From: Brevibacterium sp. W7.2
GTDB lineage: Bacteria; Actinomycetota; Actinomycetes; Actinomycetales; Brevibacteriaceae
NCBI RefSeq assembly: GCF_018137945.1
Contig: NZ_CP073089.1
Span: 682,001 to 746,000, forward strand
DNA: 64,000 nucleotides
Direction of reading: 5' to 3'
Numbering within the stretch: the first letter of the stretch is position 1; the number at the start of each line of letters is the position of its first letter. Positions 15,967 to 24,755 of the stretch are shown in pieces. A program made the position numbers and the translations under genes. The notes beneath the pieces were generated by a model. The model did no database searches, was not told where the DNA came from, and saw only the letters and a list, made by a program, of their open reading frames with translations.

Positions 15967-17091
15967 GTGACAGCATCGACGAACAATCCCTCCGGTCCCG
16001 GCGATCCCGGGACCTCGCACCCCGGCACCAGCGGACCCGGCACCACCGGCCCCGCCAGCACGGGCCCCGCCGTCGACGGTCTCGGCACCCCCATCGACAC
16101 CGACGAACCGCCGAAGAGCGCCTCGTTCGCCGCGTACTTCCTCCGCAAACTCGGCGGCTCGGCGATCTCGATGGTCCTCGTCATCGTCCTCGGCTTCTTC
16201 GCCTTCCGGCTGCTGCCCGGCGACCCGGTCCTCAAGATCGCCAAGGAACGGCCGATGAGCCCGGCCCAGATCGCCGAGCTGCGCAGCCAATACGGCCTCG
16301 ACAAACCGCTCATCGTCCAGTTCTGGGACTACCTCGTCGGCATCGTCACGGGCAACCTCGGCGAGAGCTACGTCTACCGCAAACCCGTGTCCGCGCTCAT
16401 CGGCGAATACCTCGGCCCGACCCTGCTCCTCACCGCCACCGCCGCGGTCATCGCGATCGTGCTTGGCCTCTGGCTCGGACAGCTCTCGGCGTGGCGGCGC
16501 AACTCGCTCTTCGACAAGCTCGCCTCCTCCACCGCCATCGTCTTCTGGTCGGTCCCGACGTTCTGGCTCGGCCTCATCCTCCTCATGGTCTTCGGCGGCA
16601 CCCTCCAATGGCTGCCGACCGGCGGGATGATCACGCCCGGACTCGACCCGTGGTCACCGGAGGCGATCATCGACGTCATCCGCCACCTCATCCTCCCGGT
16701 CATCACCCTCGTCGCCGTCGTCTACGCGCAGTTCCTCATGGTCATGCGCGCCTCCCTCATCGAGGAGATGTCCGAGGACTACCTCACGACCGCCCGCGCG
16801 AAGGGCCTCACCGAGGACGAAGTCCGCCGCCGACATGCCGTGCCCAACGCGCTCCTGCCCACGGTCACGGTCGTCTTCCTCCACCTCGGCGGACTCATCG
16901 CCGGTGCCGTCACCGTCGAAGCGATCTTCTCCTGGCCGGGCCTCGGCAAACTCACCTTCGACGCGATCAGCGGCCCCGACCTGCCCCTCCTCCAGGGCAC
17001 GTTCGTCGTGTTCTCCGCGATCATCATCGTCATGAACCTCGCCGCCGACCTCGTCTACCGCTGGCTCGATCCGAGAGTGAGGAGAGCGTGA
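15967..17091 (+). CDS. Peptide ABC transporter permease (DppB/OppB-like)
   Basis: A 374-residue permease. A Pro/Gly/Thr-rich N-terminal tail of about 45 residues precedes the first membrane helix (FLRKLGGSAISMVLVIVLGF). The DppB hallmark FRLLPGDPVLKIA is present, as is the EAA loop EEMSEDYLTTARAKGLTEDEVRRRHAVPNALLP. GTG 15967 has AGGAG (15955-15959) upstream. The stop codon overlaps the ATG of the next permease. The disordered N-terminal tail is longer than in most homologues, in line with other proteins here. Confidence 0.92.
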   Translation: MTASTNNPSGPGDPGTSHPGTSGPGTTGPASTGPAVDGLGTPIDTDEPPKSASFAAYFLRKLGGSAISMVLVIVLGFFAFRLLPGDPVLKIAKERPMSPAQIAELRSQYGLDKPLIVQFWDYLVGIVTGNLGESYVYRKPVSALIGEYLGPTLLLTATAAVIAIVLGLWLGQLSAWRRNSLFDKLASSTAIVFWSVPTFWLGLILLMVFGGTLQWLPTGGMITPGLDPWSPEAIIDVIRHLILPVITLVAVVYAQFLMVMRASLIEEMSEDYLTTARAKGLTEDEVRRRHAVPNALLPTVTVVFLHLGGLIAGAVTVEAIFSWPGLGKLTFDAISGPDLPLLQGTFVVFSAIIIVMNLAADLVYRWLDPRVRRA

Positions 17092-18131
17092 TGGACAACG
17101 ATCACCGCGCCGAGGCGGCCCCCGGAACCGCATCGACCCCGGGCACCCAGCCCGCATCGTCCCCGACGACCGGGTCCGCACAGTCCCCGGGCACCGAGCC
17201 CGGACGGTCTGCTGCCACCCGCGGCGGTGCCGCCGGCTTCGACAGTGCGAAGCTCGTCCGCGAACGCCGTCTGCGCAGTCTCCGCCGCAACTGGCGCGCC
17301 TTCCGCACCGACACCCCGGCGATGATCGGGGCGATCGTCCTCCTCCTCTTCGTCCTCATGGCGATCTTCGCTCCCGTCATCGCTCCGGCCTCGATGCTCG
17401 ACGTGACGAAGCAGCTCGACGTTCCGCGCTACGCCCCGCCGAGCCTCGCCCACCCGCTCGGCACCGACGACCTCGGCCGCGAGATCTGGGCGCGCATCGT
17501 CTGGGGCTCGCGCGTCTCCCTCCTCGTCGGCGTCGCCGCGACCCTGATGTCGATGGTCATCGGCACGCTCATGGGCTTGGCCGGCGGACACTTCACCGGC
17601 ATCGTCGGGGCCGTCGTCATGCGCCTCATCGACTTCTTCCTCGTCCTGCCCTCCCTGCTGCTCGCCATCGTCCTCTCCACCGTCCTCGACCGCGGGGTCT
17701 TCACGATCGTCGTCGCGATCGGCATCGCCTCGTGGGCGTCGACGGCCCGGATCGTGCGCTCGCAGACCCTCAGCGTCGAATCCCGGCTCTACATCGAACG
17801 GGCGCGCATCCTCGGTGCCGGACATCGGCACATCCTCGTCAAGCACCTGCTGCCCGCGGTCATGCCGCTCGTGCTCGCGAACACGACGCTCATGGTCGGC
17901 AGCGCGATCATCGCGGAGTCGACGCTCGCGTTCCTCGGCCTCGGGGACCCGGGTTCGGAATCGTGGGGGACGATCCTCAAGAACTCGATGGACGCCTCGG
18001 CGGCGACCTCGGGATACTGGTGGTACGTGCTGCCGCCGGGCATCGCGATCCTCCTCGTCGTCCTCGCGTTCACGATGGTCGGCCGGGCGCTCGAAGCGAT
18101 CATCAATCCGACCCTGAGGAGCAGCCGATGA
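17091..18131 (+). CDS. Peptide ABC transporter permease (DppC/OppC-like)
   Basis: A 346-residue second permease. About 55 low-complexity residues precede RRNWRAFRTDTPAMIGAIVL, the conserved OppC_N segment. HPLGTDDLGREIWARIVWGSRVSL is the classic DppC motif (cut here: HPLGTDDLGRE) and the EAA loop contains ARILGAGHRHILVKHLLP. Start and stop both overlap neighbours (TGATG with DppB-like, ATGA with the ATPase), so all transporter subunits are translationally coupled. It forms the peptide channel with the preceding permease. Confidence 0.92.
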   Translation: MDNDHRAEAAPGTASTPGTQPASSPTTGSAQSPGTEPGRSAATRGGAAGFDSAKLVRERRLRSLRRNWRAFRTDTPAMIGAIVLLLFVLMAIFAPVIAPASMLDVTKQLDVPRYAPPSLAHPLGTDDLGREIWARIVWGSRVSLLVGVAATLMSMVIGTLMGLAGGHFTGIVGAVVMRLIDFFLVLPSLLLAIVLSTVLDRGVFTIVVAIGIASWASTARIVRSQTLSVESRLYIERARILGAGHRHILVKHLLPAVMPLVLANTTLMVGSAIIAESTLAFLGLGDPGSESWGTILKNSMDASAATSGYWWYVLPPGIAILLVVLAFTMVGRALEAIINPTLRSSR

Positions 18132-19906
18132 CCGATCTCAGCTTCGACGACGTCTCGATCACCTACCGCTCCTCGTCCTCGCGCGGCGACGTGCCCGCCG
18201 TCATCGACGTCAGCCTCGACCTGCCGAGCGGGTCGACCCTCGGCATCGCCGGTGAGTCGGGCTCGGGGAAGTCGACGCTCGTGATGTCCGCGCTGCGGCT
18301 GCTGCCGAAGTCGGCGAAGGTGACCGGGCACGTCCGCCTCGGCGGCCAGGACATCTCCGATCTCAGCTTCGGGCAGATCCGTGCAGTGCGCTGGGCGCAG
18401 GCGTCGATCGTCTTCCAGGGCGCACTCCACTCCCTCAACCCCGTCCGCCGGGTCGGCCGGCAGATCATCGAAGCCCTCGAACACCACGCCAAGGGCACGT
18501 GGACGACGCCCGAGAAGCGTCGGGCGCGGATGCTCGAGCTCCTCCGCGAGGTCGACCTCGACCCGGCGAAGGCCGAGGCCTACCCGCACGAGCTCTCGGG
18601 CGGGCAGAAGCAGCGGATCATGATCGCGATGGCGCTTGCGTGCGAACCCGACATCATCATCGCCGACGAGCCGACCACCGCCCTCGACGTCATCGTGCAG
18701 AAGCAGATCCTCACCGGGCTCGCCGACCTCGTCGCCGACCGCGGCATCTCGCTGCTGATGATCAGCCACGATCTCGCCGTGCTCTCCGCGGTGTGCGAGA
18801 ACCTCGCGATCATGAAGGACGGCCGGATCGTCGAATACGGTCCCAGCGACGACGTGTGCCTGCGCCCCCGGGAGGAGTACACCAAGCAGCTGGCCGGGGC
18901 GTTCCCGCAGATCGGGGACGAGGAGTCGCGGCTGCGTCCGCGGACCGCCAAACCCGCCGAGGTGCGGCTGACCGACCCGTTCACGATGACCGACGAGGTG
19001 GTGCTCGAGGCGCAGAACCTCAGCGTCACCTTCGACACCCGGCAGGGTCGGGAGAGAGCCGTCCACGGCGTCGACCTCGCCCTGCGCAGGGCCGAGATCC
19101 TCGCCGTCGTCGGTCAGTCGGGGTCGGGGAAGACGACGCTGGCGCGCTCACTCCTCGGTCTGCAGGAGACCGACCCGGGATCGCGGATCGCCTTCGCCGG
19201 CCGGCCGCTGCCGACGAAGGCCAAGGACCTGCGGGCATTCCGACGCCAGGTGCAGATGGTCCTCCAGGACCCGTCGGGGTCGCTCAATCCGAAGCGCAGC
19301 GTCTACGAAGCCGTCGCCGAGGGACTCCAGGTCCAGGGGCTGACCGAGGACGAGTACGCGAAGGTCATCGGAGCGCTCGAGGCCGCGGAACTGACCCCGG
19401 CTGCGGACTACCTCGAGTCGATTCCGCAGGAGCTCTCCGGCGGTCAGCGGCAGCGCGTCGTCATCGCCGGTGCCCTCGCGCTCGACCCACAGGTCCTCCT
19501 CGCCGACGAGCCGGTCGCCTCCCTCGACGCCTCGGTGCGCGGAGAGATCCTCTCCCTCTTCCTCGCGCTGAAGAAGAACCTCGGGATGAGTGCGCTCATC
19601 ATCACCCACGACCTGGGCCTGGCCTGGAACATCGCTGATACGGTGGCGGTGATGAAGCAGGGAGAGATCGTCGAATACGGACCCGTCGACACGGTCCTCG
19701 CCGACCCCCAGCACGCCTACACGCGCGAACTCCTCGCCGCCGTGCCCCGCCTGGGCAGCCAGAGCCTCGTCCGGTCGGGTGCGACGGTGCCGGGAGGTGC
19801 TGCGTCGTCGGATGGCGCGGCACCGGGTGTGACCGCACCAGACGCCACCGCGCAGGGCGTCTCGGCGCAGCGGACCGCGGATCCTGCGGGAACCGACGAC
19901 GCATGA
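18128..19906 (+). CDS. Peptide ABC transporter, fused double ATP-binding protein (DppD-DppF)
   Basis: A 592-residue protein with two complete ATPase modules. Module 1 has GESGSGKSTL, LSGGQKQRIMIA and IIIADEPTTALDV; module 2 has GQSGSGKTTL, LSGGQRQRVVIA and LLADEPVASLDAS. It replaces separate DppD and DppF subunits. The last about 45 residues are low complexity (Ala/Gly/Thr/Pro-rich). It overlaps the permease upstream (ATGA) and the carboxypeptidase downstream (4 bp), tying peptide import to cytosolic muropeptide processing. Confidence 0.94.
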   Translation: MTDLSFDDVSITYRSSSSRGDVPAVIDVSLDLPSGSTLGIAGESGSGKSTLVMSALRLLPKSAKVTGHVRLGGQDISDLSFGQIRAVRWAQASIVFQGALHSLNPVRRVGRQIIEALEHHAKGTWTTPEKRRARMLELLREVDLDPAKAEAYPHELSGGQKQRIMIAMALACEPDIIIADEPTTALDVIVQKQILTGLADLVADRGISLLMISHDLAVLSAVCENLAIMKDGRIVEYGPSDDVCLRPREEYTKQLAGAFPQIGDEESRLRPRTAKPAEVRLTDPFTMTDEVVLEAQNLSVTFDTRQGRERAVHGVDLALRRAEILAVVGQSGSGKTTLARSLLGLQETDPGSRIAFAGRPLPTKAKDLRAFRRQVQMVLQDPSGSLNPKRSVYEAVAEGLQVQGLTEDEYAKVIGALEAAELTPAADYLESIPQELSGGQRQRVVIAGALALDPQVLLADEPVASLDASVRGEILSLFLALKKNLGMSALIITHDLGLAWNIADTVAVMKQGEIVEYGPVDTVLADPQHAYTRELLAAVPRLGSQSLVRSGATVPGGAASSDGAAPGVTAPDATAQGVSAQRTADPAGTDDA

Positions 19907-21210
19907 CCAGCCCCTACCTCGATTCCGCGCCTCTGGTCCCCGGGGACACCGTGCGTCTCATCGCCCCCTCGGGCCCCGCGGACGAGGACTCGCTGCAGCG
20001 GGCGATCTCCCAGCTCGAGGCGTGGGGTCTCAACGTCGTACCGGGCGCTCATCTGCGCGCCCGGCATCCGCGCGTCAACTACCTCGCCGGCACCGATGAG
20101 CAGCGCCGCGCCGACCTCGTCGACGCGTGGTGCGACCCCACGGCCGCGGCGGTCATCGCACTGCGCGGGGGCTACGGGGCGATGCGACTGCTCGACGGCC
20201 TCGACTTCGCCCACCTGGCCCGCCACGGACTGCGCCCCGACGGACGACCCAAGCTGCTCACCGGGTCCTCGGACATCACCGCGCTTCACCAGGCCTGGGA
20301 CCACCACCTCGGCGTCGCGACGCTCTTCTGTCCGATGCCCGGCAACGACCCGTTCAAGGAGTCGACCGTCGTCCCCGCCGAGGTGGCCTCGTGGCTCTTC
20401 GCCCCCTGGGGCGGGCGCGAACTCGGCTTCCCGCCCGACGCGACCGGGGCCCCGGACGCACAGACCTCGAACCCCGGCACTCCGGAGGAAGCCGCACACG
20501 CGCACCCCAGCGCCCCCGGCGGCGCCGCTCGGCCCGAATCGAGGACGCAAAGTGTCGATGCGGGGCGCGAGAATCGACACTCTGCGTCCGGGAGATCGCC
20601 AGCGGACGCCACCGCCTCGCGAACCGGCGCTGCCGGCGACGACTCGAGGACGAAATGGTCGGAGAATTCGGCCGATTCTCGGACCATTTCGTCCTGGGGA
20701 TTGCGGGACTCGCGCTCGCAGGCCCAGTCGGACGGCACGTCCGCGGACACCACGTCTGCGGACACCACTCCAGTCACTCGCGCGCGGACACTCGTGCCGG
20801 GCACGGCGGTCGGGCGGTTCGTCGGCGGCAACCTCAGTCTCGTCGCGGCGGGCCTGGGCAGCCCGGAACTTGCCGACGTCCGCACCCGGCGTGCGACTCG
20901 AGGACCGGCGATCGCGATGCTCGAGGACGTCGATGAAGAGCTCTACCGTCTCGACAACCTCCTCGTCCAGCTCGTCCGCGGCGGGTGGTTCGCCTCGGCG
21001 GATGCCCTCGTCCTCGGGTCGTGGATCGACTGCGCGCCGATCGACGAGATCGAGGCTCTCGTCCTCGACTTCCTCGGCGAGGCGGGGATCCCGATCGTCT
21101 CGGAGATGGGGTTCGGCCACGACCCCGATGCGCCGAGCACCCCGCTCGGCGTCGACGTGAGACTCGAGGCGCGGATGGGGCAGCGGCCGCGGATGTGGGT
21201 CGAACGATGA
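19903..21210 (+). CDS. ldcA: LD-carboxypeptidase (S66 family, muramoyltetrapeptide carboxypeptidase)
   Basis: A 435-residue cytosolic serine peptidase expected to remove the terminal D-Ala from murein tetrapeptides during recycling. Conserved pieces are TVRLIAPSGPAD, ALRGGYGAMRLLDGL, the nucleophile Ser in LTGSSDITALH, GNLSLVAAGLGSPE, and the C-terminal ILEDVDEE-type segment (read AMLEDVDEELYRLD) plus EMGFGHDPD with the catalytic His. Normal members are about 300-310 residues; the excess is an in-frame, Ser/Thr/Ala-rich insertion of about 120 residues (about 175-295) just before the GNLS segment. It is built partly from two translated palindromes. Overlaps the peptide ATPase gene by 4 bp. Catalytic residues remain, so the enzyme could still be active. 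Confidence 0.88.
   Translation: MTSPYLDSAPLVPGDTVRLIAPSGPADEDSLQRAISQLEAWGLNVVPGAHLRARHPRVNYLAGTDEQRRADLVDAWCDPTAAAVIALRGGYGAMRLLDGLDFAHLARHGLRPDGRPKLLTGSSDITALHQAWDHHLGVATLFCPMPGNDPFKESTVVPAEVASWLFAPWGGRELGFPPDATGAPDAQTSNPGTPEEAAHAHPSAPGGAARPESRTQSVDAGRENRHSASGRSPADATASRTGAAGDDSRTKWSENSADSRTISSWGLRDSRSQAQSDGTSADTTSADTTPVTRARTLVPGTAVGRFVGGNLSLVAAGLGSPELADVRTRRATRGPAIAMLEDVDEELYRLDNLLVQLVRGGWFASADALVLGSWIDCAPIDEIEALVLDFLGEAGIPIVSEMGFGHDPDAPSTPLGVDVRLEARMGQRPRMWVER
20543..20589. repeat. Palindromic element A inside ldcA
   Basis: Arms GGACGCAAAGTGTCGAT (20543-20559) and ATCGACACTCTGCGTCC (20573-20589) match at 16 of 17 positions around a 13-nt loop. The element is translated as part of the ldcA insertion. 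It is preceded by a GAG, giving the same GAGGACG start as element B. Confidence 0.88.
20647..20695. repeat. Palindromic element B inside ldcA
   Basis: A 49-bp near-perfect palindrome. AGGACGAAATGGTC (20647-20660) pairs perfectly with GACCATTTCGTCCT (20682-20695). The centre (GAGAATTCGGCCGATTCTC) is also nearly self-complementary. It is read in frame as part of LdcA and starts like element A (GAGGACG). Confidence 0.9.
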
Positions 21211-21274
21211 GCGATAACAGACGGATGAACGAACAGAGACGGATCAACGAGCAGAGAAGTCGGAGGGCGACGAG

Positions 21275-22087
21275 ATGAATGAGACGACGAGCGACATCGG
21301 CTTCGACAGTTTGCCCGGGGTGCGCTTCAGCGCGCTCGCCTTCGACGTCGACAGCGGGGAGCGGGTCTTCGCGCACCATGCCGAGGACGAGCTCGACACC
21401 GCGAGCATGGGCAAGGTCTTCCTCCTCCACACAGCTCTGCAGATGTCCGTCGACGGGACGCTCGACCTCGCGGAGCGGCTGAGCCGCAGACCATCGGAGC
21501 GCGTCGACGAGTCGGGCATCTGGTACCTCATGGAGCAGAACGACCTGAGCATCTACGACGTCGCGGTCCTCATCGGGGCGTTCAGCGACAACTTCGCGAC
21601 CAACGTCCTCATCCGCCGCGTCGGACTCGAGAACGTCGCCCGGCAGGTCGCCGCACTCGGCTACCGGAACTCCGGGCTCCATGACTTCCTCCGCTGGCCG
21701 CGGCCCGCGCAGGCCCCGCGCACCCTGTCGACCGGCACCGCCGCCGAGCTCAGCGACTTCATGGCCCGCCACGCCGCGGACGAGTTCTGGGACGAGTCGA
21801 CGAATGAGATCTTCCGTCGCTGGCTGGGTGCCGGCGCGGACACCTCGATGGTCGCCTCGGCGTTCGACCTCGATCCGCTCGCCCACTACCACTATCAGCG
21901 TGATGTCTGGGTGTGGAACAAGACCGGGACGGACAGTTCGATCCGCGCGGACGCGGGCATCGTCATGACGCCTCGGCGCCGGGTCGCCTACGCGGTCTTC
22001 GCGAACTGGGAGAAGGGGACGGACCGCGTCGTCGAGGTCATGCCGGTCATGCGCGCCGCCGGTGACGCCATCCACCGCTTCCTCTGA
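21275..22087 (+). CDS. Cytosolic class-A beta-lactamase-like serine hydrolase
   Basis: A 270-residue protein of the penicillin-binding/class-A beta-lactamase fold. The three active-site motifs are clear: SMGK (Ser44, Lys47), SDN (104-106) and KTG (216-218). No signal peptide is visible, so it should act in the cytosol, unlike secreted beta-lactamases. A clear omega-loop Glu is not recognised. It lies 64 bp after ldcA in a murein-peptide locus, so a D-amino-acid amidase/peptidase acting on recycled peptides is more likely than antibiotic resistance (inference). ATG 21275 follows CGGAGG. Confidence 0.85.
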   Translation: MNETTSDIGFDSLPGVRFSALAFDVDSGERVFAHHAEDELDTASMGKVFLLHTALQMSVDGTLDLAERLSRRPSERVDESGIWYLMEQNDLSIYDVAVLIGAFSDNFATNVLIRRVGLENVARQVAALGYRNSGLHDFLRWPRPAQAPRTLSTGTAAELSDFMARHAADEFWDESTNEIFRRWLGAGADTSMVASAFDLDPLAHYHYQRDVWVWNKTGTDSSIRADAGIVMTPRRRVAYAVFANWEKGTDRVVEVMPVMRAAGDAIHRFL

Positions 22088-22190
22088 CAGCGCCACCGAC
22101 CACCCAGCGCCACCGGCTACCAAGCCCAGCCACCCGCCCAGCACCACTGACAACCCAGCCCCACTGCTTCCCCGACTGAAGGACCACCCC

Positions 22191-23342
22191 ATGATCTCCG
22201 ACGGCTTCCTCTTCATCAGCGTGCTCATCGCGATCGCCGCCGCCCTCGTCATCGCCGGCCACAGCGGCCGCTTCCGGATCTTCGCCTACGTGCCCGGCTT
22301 CGTCTTCCTCTACATCATCGCGGCCCTGCTCAACACGGTCGGCGTCTTCGACCACTCCGACTCCGTCACCGAGGTGGGCGACGGCCTGCGCACGGCCCTG
22401 CTGCCGGCGATGATCCTCCTTCTCCTCTTCAAGTGCGACATCCGGCAGATCATCCGGCTCGGTCCCAAGCTGCTCCTCACGTTCGCCGTGACCGCCGCGA
22501 GCATCGTCGCCGGCTTCCTCGTCAGCTATCTCATCCTCCGCTCGGTCCTCGACCCCGAGGCGTGGAAGGCGCTCGGTGCCCTGAACGCGTCGTGGACGGG
22601 CGGGTCGGCGAACATGGTCGCGGTGCAGGAGATCCTCCAGGCGCCCGAGGACGTCTTCGGGTACGTGCTCATCGTCGACACCGTCATCTACTCGTTCTGG
22701 CTGCTGCTGATCTTCTCGTCCGTGACGGTCTCCGACCGCTTCAACCGCCAGACGAAGGCGGACACCTCGAAGCTCGAGGTCGCCTCGACGGCCGAGGACG
22801 AGGAGAAGCCGCTGACGATGCCCGCGCTCTTCGGGCTCCTCGGATTCGCCCTTCTCGTCTCCGCCCTCGCGATCCGAGCGGGCGAGCTGCTGCCGGAGAT
22901 CGGCACCGTCATCAACGCCTCGACGTGGACGATCCTCATCGTCAGCGTCCTCGGGCTCATCATCGGCTCGACGCGGTTCGGCCGGGTGCGCGGCTCGAGC
23001 GAACTCGCAACGATCATGCTCTACATCATCATCGGCATCATCGCCTCGGGCTCCGACTTCACCTCGCTCACGCAGGCCCCGCTCTACCTCGTCGCCGGTC
23101 TCATCGTCATCGTCGTCCACGCCGCCATCATGCTCGTCTACGCGAAGCTGACGAAGACCGAGCTCTTCAGCATCGCCGTGGCGAGCACCGCGAACATCGG
23201 CGGCATCGCCTCGGCGCCGGTGGTGGCCGGGGCATTCAATCGCCAGCTCGTGCCCGTCGGCGTGCTCTTCGCGCTCATGGGAACGTTCCTCGGGACCTTC
23301 CTCGGCCTCGCCTCGGCGCAGATCATGTCCGGCCTCGGGTGA
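22191..23342 (+). CDS. DUF819 family membrane transporter
   Basis: A 383-residue membrane protein with about ten hydrophobic helices and the family hallmark NASWTGGSANMVAVQE (about residues 138-153), repeated in a second half as VASTANIGGIASAPVVAGAF. Two inverted halves are typical of secondary carriers. A charged cytosolic linker lies between them (ASTAEDEEKPLT). DUF819/YjcL proteins are often linked to murein-peptide genes, and here the gene sits between a lactamase-like hydrolase and a dipeptidase, so it may carry a small peptide or D-amino acid (inference). ATG 22191 follows GAAGGA. Confidence 0.85.
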   Translation: MISDGFLFISVLIAIAAALVIAGHSGRFRIFAYVPGFVFLYIIAALLNTVGVFDHSDSVTEVGDGLRTALLPAMILLLLFKCDIRQIIRLGPKLLLTFAVTAASIVAGFLVSYLILRSVLDPEAWKALGALNASWTGGSANMVAVQEILQAPEDVFGYVLIVDTVIYSFWLLLIFSSVTVSDRFNRQTKADTSKLEVASTAEDEEKPLTMPALFGLLGFALLVSALAIRAGELLPEIGTVINASTWTILIVSVLGLIIGSTRFGRVRGSSELATIMLYIIIGIIASGSDFTSLTQAPLYLVAGLIVIVVHAAIMLVYAKLTKTELFSIAVASTANIGGIASAPVVAGAFNRQLVPVGVLFALMGTFLGTFLGLASAQIMSGLG

Positions 23343-23474
23343 CGCGGAGCGCCGGCCCTGCCGCGCCGCCACAGGACTCGCCCCGCCACCCTGCGCCGGG
23401 GCATCACGTCCGGCCGGCGCGCGGTGCGGTGCGGACTCTCCCGACCGCAGGCCCTGCCGACCCCAGGCCCGCTC

Positions 23475-23536
23475 GATCAAGCGGCAGTGCGGATGTGGGC
23501 GCGTGCACGGACACAGATCCGCGCTGCCGCTTGATC
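23475..23536. repeat. Intergenic palindromic element
   Basis: GATCAAGCGGCAGTGCGGAT (23475-23494) and ATCCGCGCTGCCGCTTGATC (23517-23536) pair at 19 of 20 positions with a 22-nt loop. It lies in the 384-bp gap between the DUF819 gene and the dipeptidase. No T-run follows. It may act as a terminator or belong to a mobile palindrome family. Confidence 0.85.
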
Positions 23537-23601
23537 GGGGCACCGGAGGCGTAACCTGGGCGTACGCACGCGCCCACTGCCCGCGACCACGCAACGACTA
23601 G

Positions 23602-23684
23602 CCCGACCCCGCGACAAGCCCCACCCGACGACAAGCCTGACCCTGCGACAAGCCCCACCCGACGACAAGCCCCCACCCCGCGAC
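23602..23684. repeat. Degenerate tandem repeat upstream of the dipeptidase gene
   Basis: Two copies of a roughly 36-bp unit containing GCGACAAGCCCCACCCGACG, followed by GACAAGCC, lie in the same gap. With the palindrome just upstream, they account for most of 23343-23726; no gene is visible there. Confidence 0.7.
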
Positions 23685-23726
23685 CACCTCGGCGAGGATC
23701 GCCCTCCCCGCCGCGAAAGGACACAG

Positions 23727-24755
23727 ATGAGCATCGACGTCTTCGACGGACACAACGACCTCGCATGGTGGTTGCGGGAGGAGCGCGACTACAGCGTCGA
23801 CGGGCTCAACGACCCGCAGATCTCGCCGTTCACGACGATGGATCAGCTGCGGGACGGTCATGTCGCCGCGCAGTTCTGGTCGGTGTACGTCCATTCGTCG
23901 ATCACCGGGGCCGACGCCGTCGTCGCGACGTGGGAGCAGATCGACGCGGTCCGCCGCTTCGTCGCCGCGTACCCCGAGCGTCTGAAGTTCACCCGCACCG
24001 CCGCCGAGGTGGCCGCCGCCCGGGATGCCGGCCGCGTCGCCTCGCTCATGGGCGTCGAGGGCGGCCAGCAGATCGACGAATCGCTGGCGATGCTGCGCAG
24101 CTATGCCCGCGCGGGCGCGCGGTACATGACGCTGACATGGTCGACGACGCATTCGTGGGCGGACTCGGCGACCGATGAACCCCGGCACGACGGCCTCACC
24201 GCCTTCGGCCGCGAGGTCGTGGCGGAGATGAACCGGATCGGCATGATCGTCGACCTCTCCCACGTCGCGCCAAGCGTCATGCACCAGTCCCTCGACCTCA
24301 GCACGCTGCCGGTGATCTTCAGCCATTCGTGCGCCCGCGGCCTCAACCCGCACCCGCGCAACATCCCCGACGACGTCCTCGACCGCCTGCCCGGCAACGG
24401 GGGAGTGGCGATGATGACCTTCGTCCCGTCGTTCGTCTCGCGCGAACGCTGGGACTGGGCGGAGGCCGGGGAGGCCGGCACCGCGCCTAAGGTGACCGTG
24501 GCCGATGTCGCCGACCACTGCGACTACGTGCGCGAGCGGATCGGCATCGACCACGTCGGGCTCGGCGGGGACATCTGCGGCGTCGATGAGCTGCCGATCG
24601 GACTCGGCGACGCCGGCCAGTACCCGAACCTCTTCGCCGAACTCTCCCGCCGAGGCTGGTCGGAGCCGGACCTGCGCAAGCTCGGCTTCGACAACGTCAT
24701 GCGCGTTCTCGAGGCGCACGAGGACGCGTACGTGTCGTTCCTGGGGGAGTCGTGA
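23727..24755 (+). CDS. M19 (renal-type) membrane dipeptidase family protein
   Basis: A 342-residue TIM-barrel metallopeptidase expected to hydrolyse dipeptides, including those with D-residues, at a binuclear zinc site. Conserved segments are DGHNDLAWW (His-x-Asp ligands, residues 8-10), SLMGVEGGQQ (bridging Glu), IVDLSHVAP (His), IFSHSCARG (His) and HVGLGGDICGVD, the last replacing the common GSDFDG but keeping the Asp. No signal peptide is present, so it is cytosolic. AAAGGA lies before ATG 23727. It fits the peptide-uptake and LD-carboxypeptidase context by releasing amino acids from short murein peptides. Confidence 0.9.
   Translation: MSIDVFDGHNDLAWWLREERDYSVDGLNDPQISPFTTMDQLRDGHVAAQFWSVYVHSSITGADAVVATWEQIDAVRRFVAAYPERLKFTRTAAEVAAARDAGRVASLMGVEGGQQIDESLAMLRSYARAGARYMTLTWSTTHSWADSATDEPRHDGLTAFGREVVAEMNRIGMIVDLSHVAPSVMHQSLDLSTLPVIFSHSCARGLNPHPRNIPDDVLDRLPGNGGVAMMTFVPSFVSRERWDWAEAGEAGTAPKVTVADVADHCDYVRERIGIDHVGLGGDICGVDELPIGLGDAGQYPNLFAELSRRGWSEPDLRKLGFDNVMRVLEAHEDAYVSFLGES

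Noticed and set aside
21275..22087. Antibiotic-resistance beta-lactamase
   Set aside because: Motifs match the fold, but there is no export signal, no clear omega-loop Glu and the context is murein-peptide metabolism.
23602..23684. Short repeat array resembling a CRISPR
   Set aside because: Units are contiguous, degenerate and lack distinct spacers; no cas genes are nearby.
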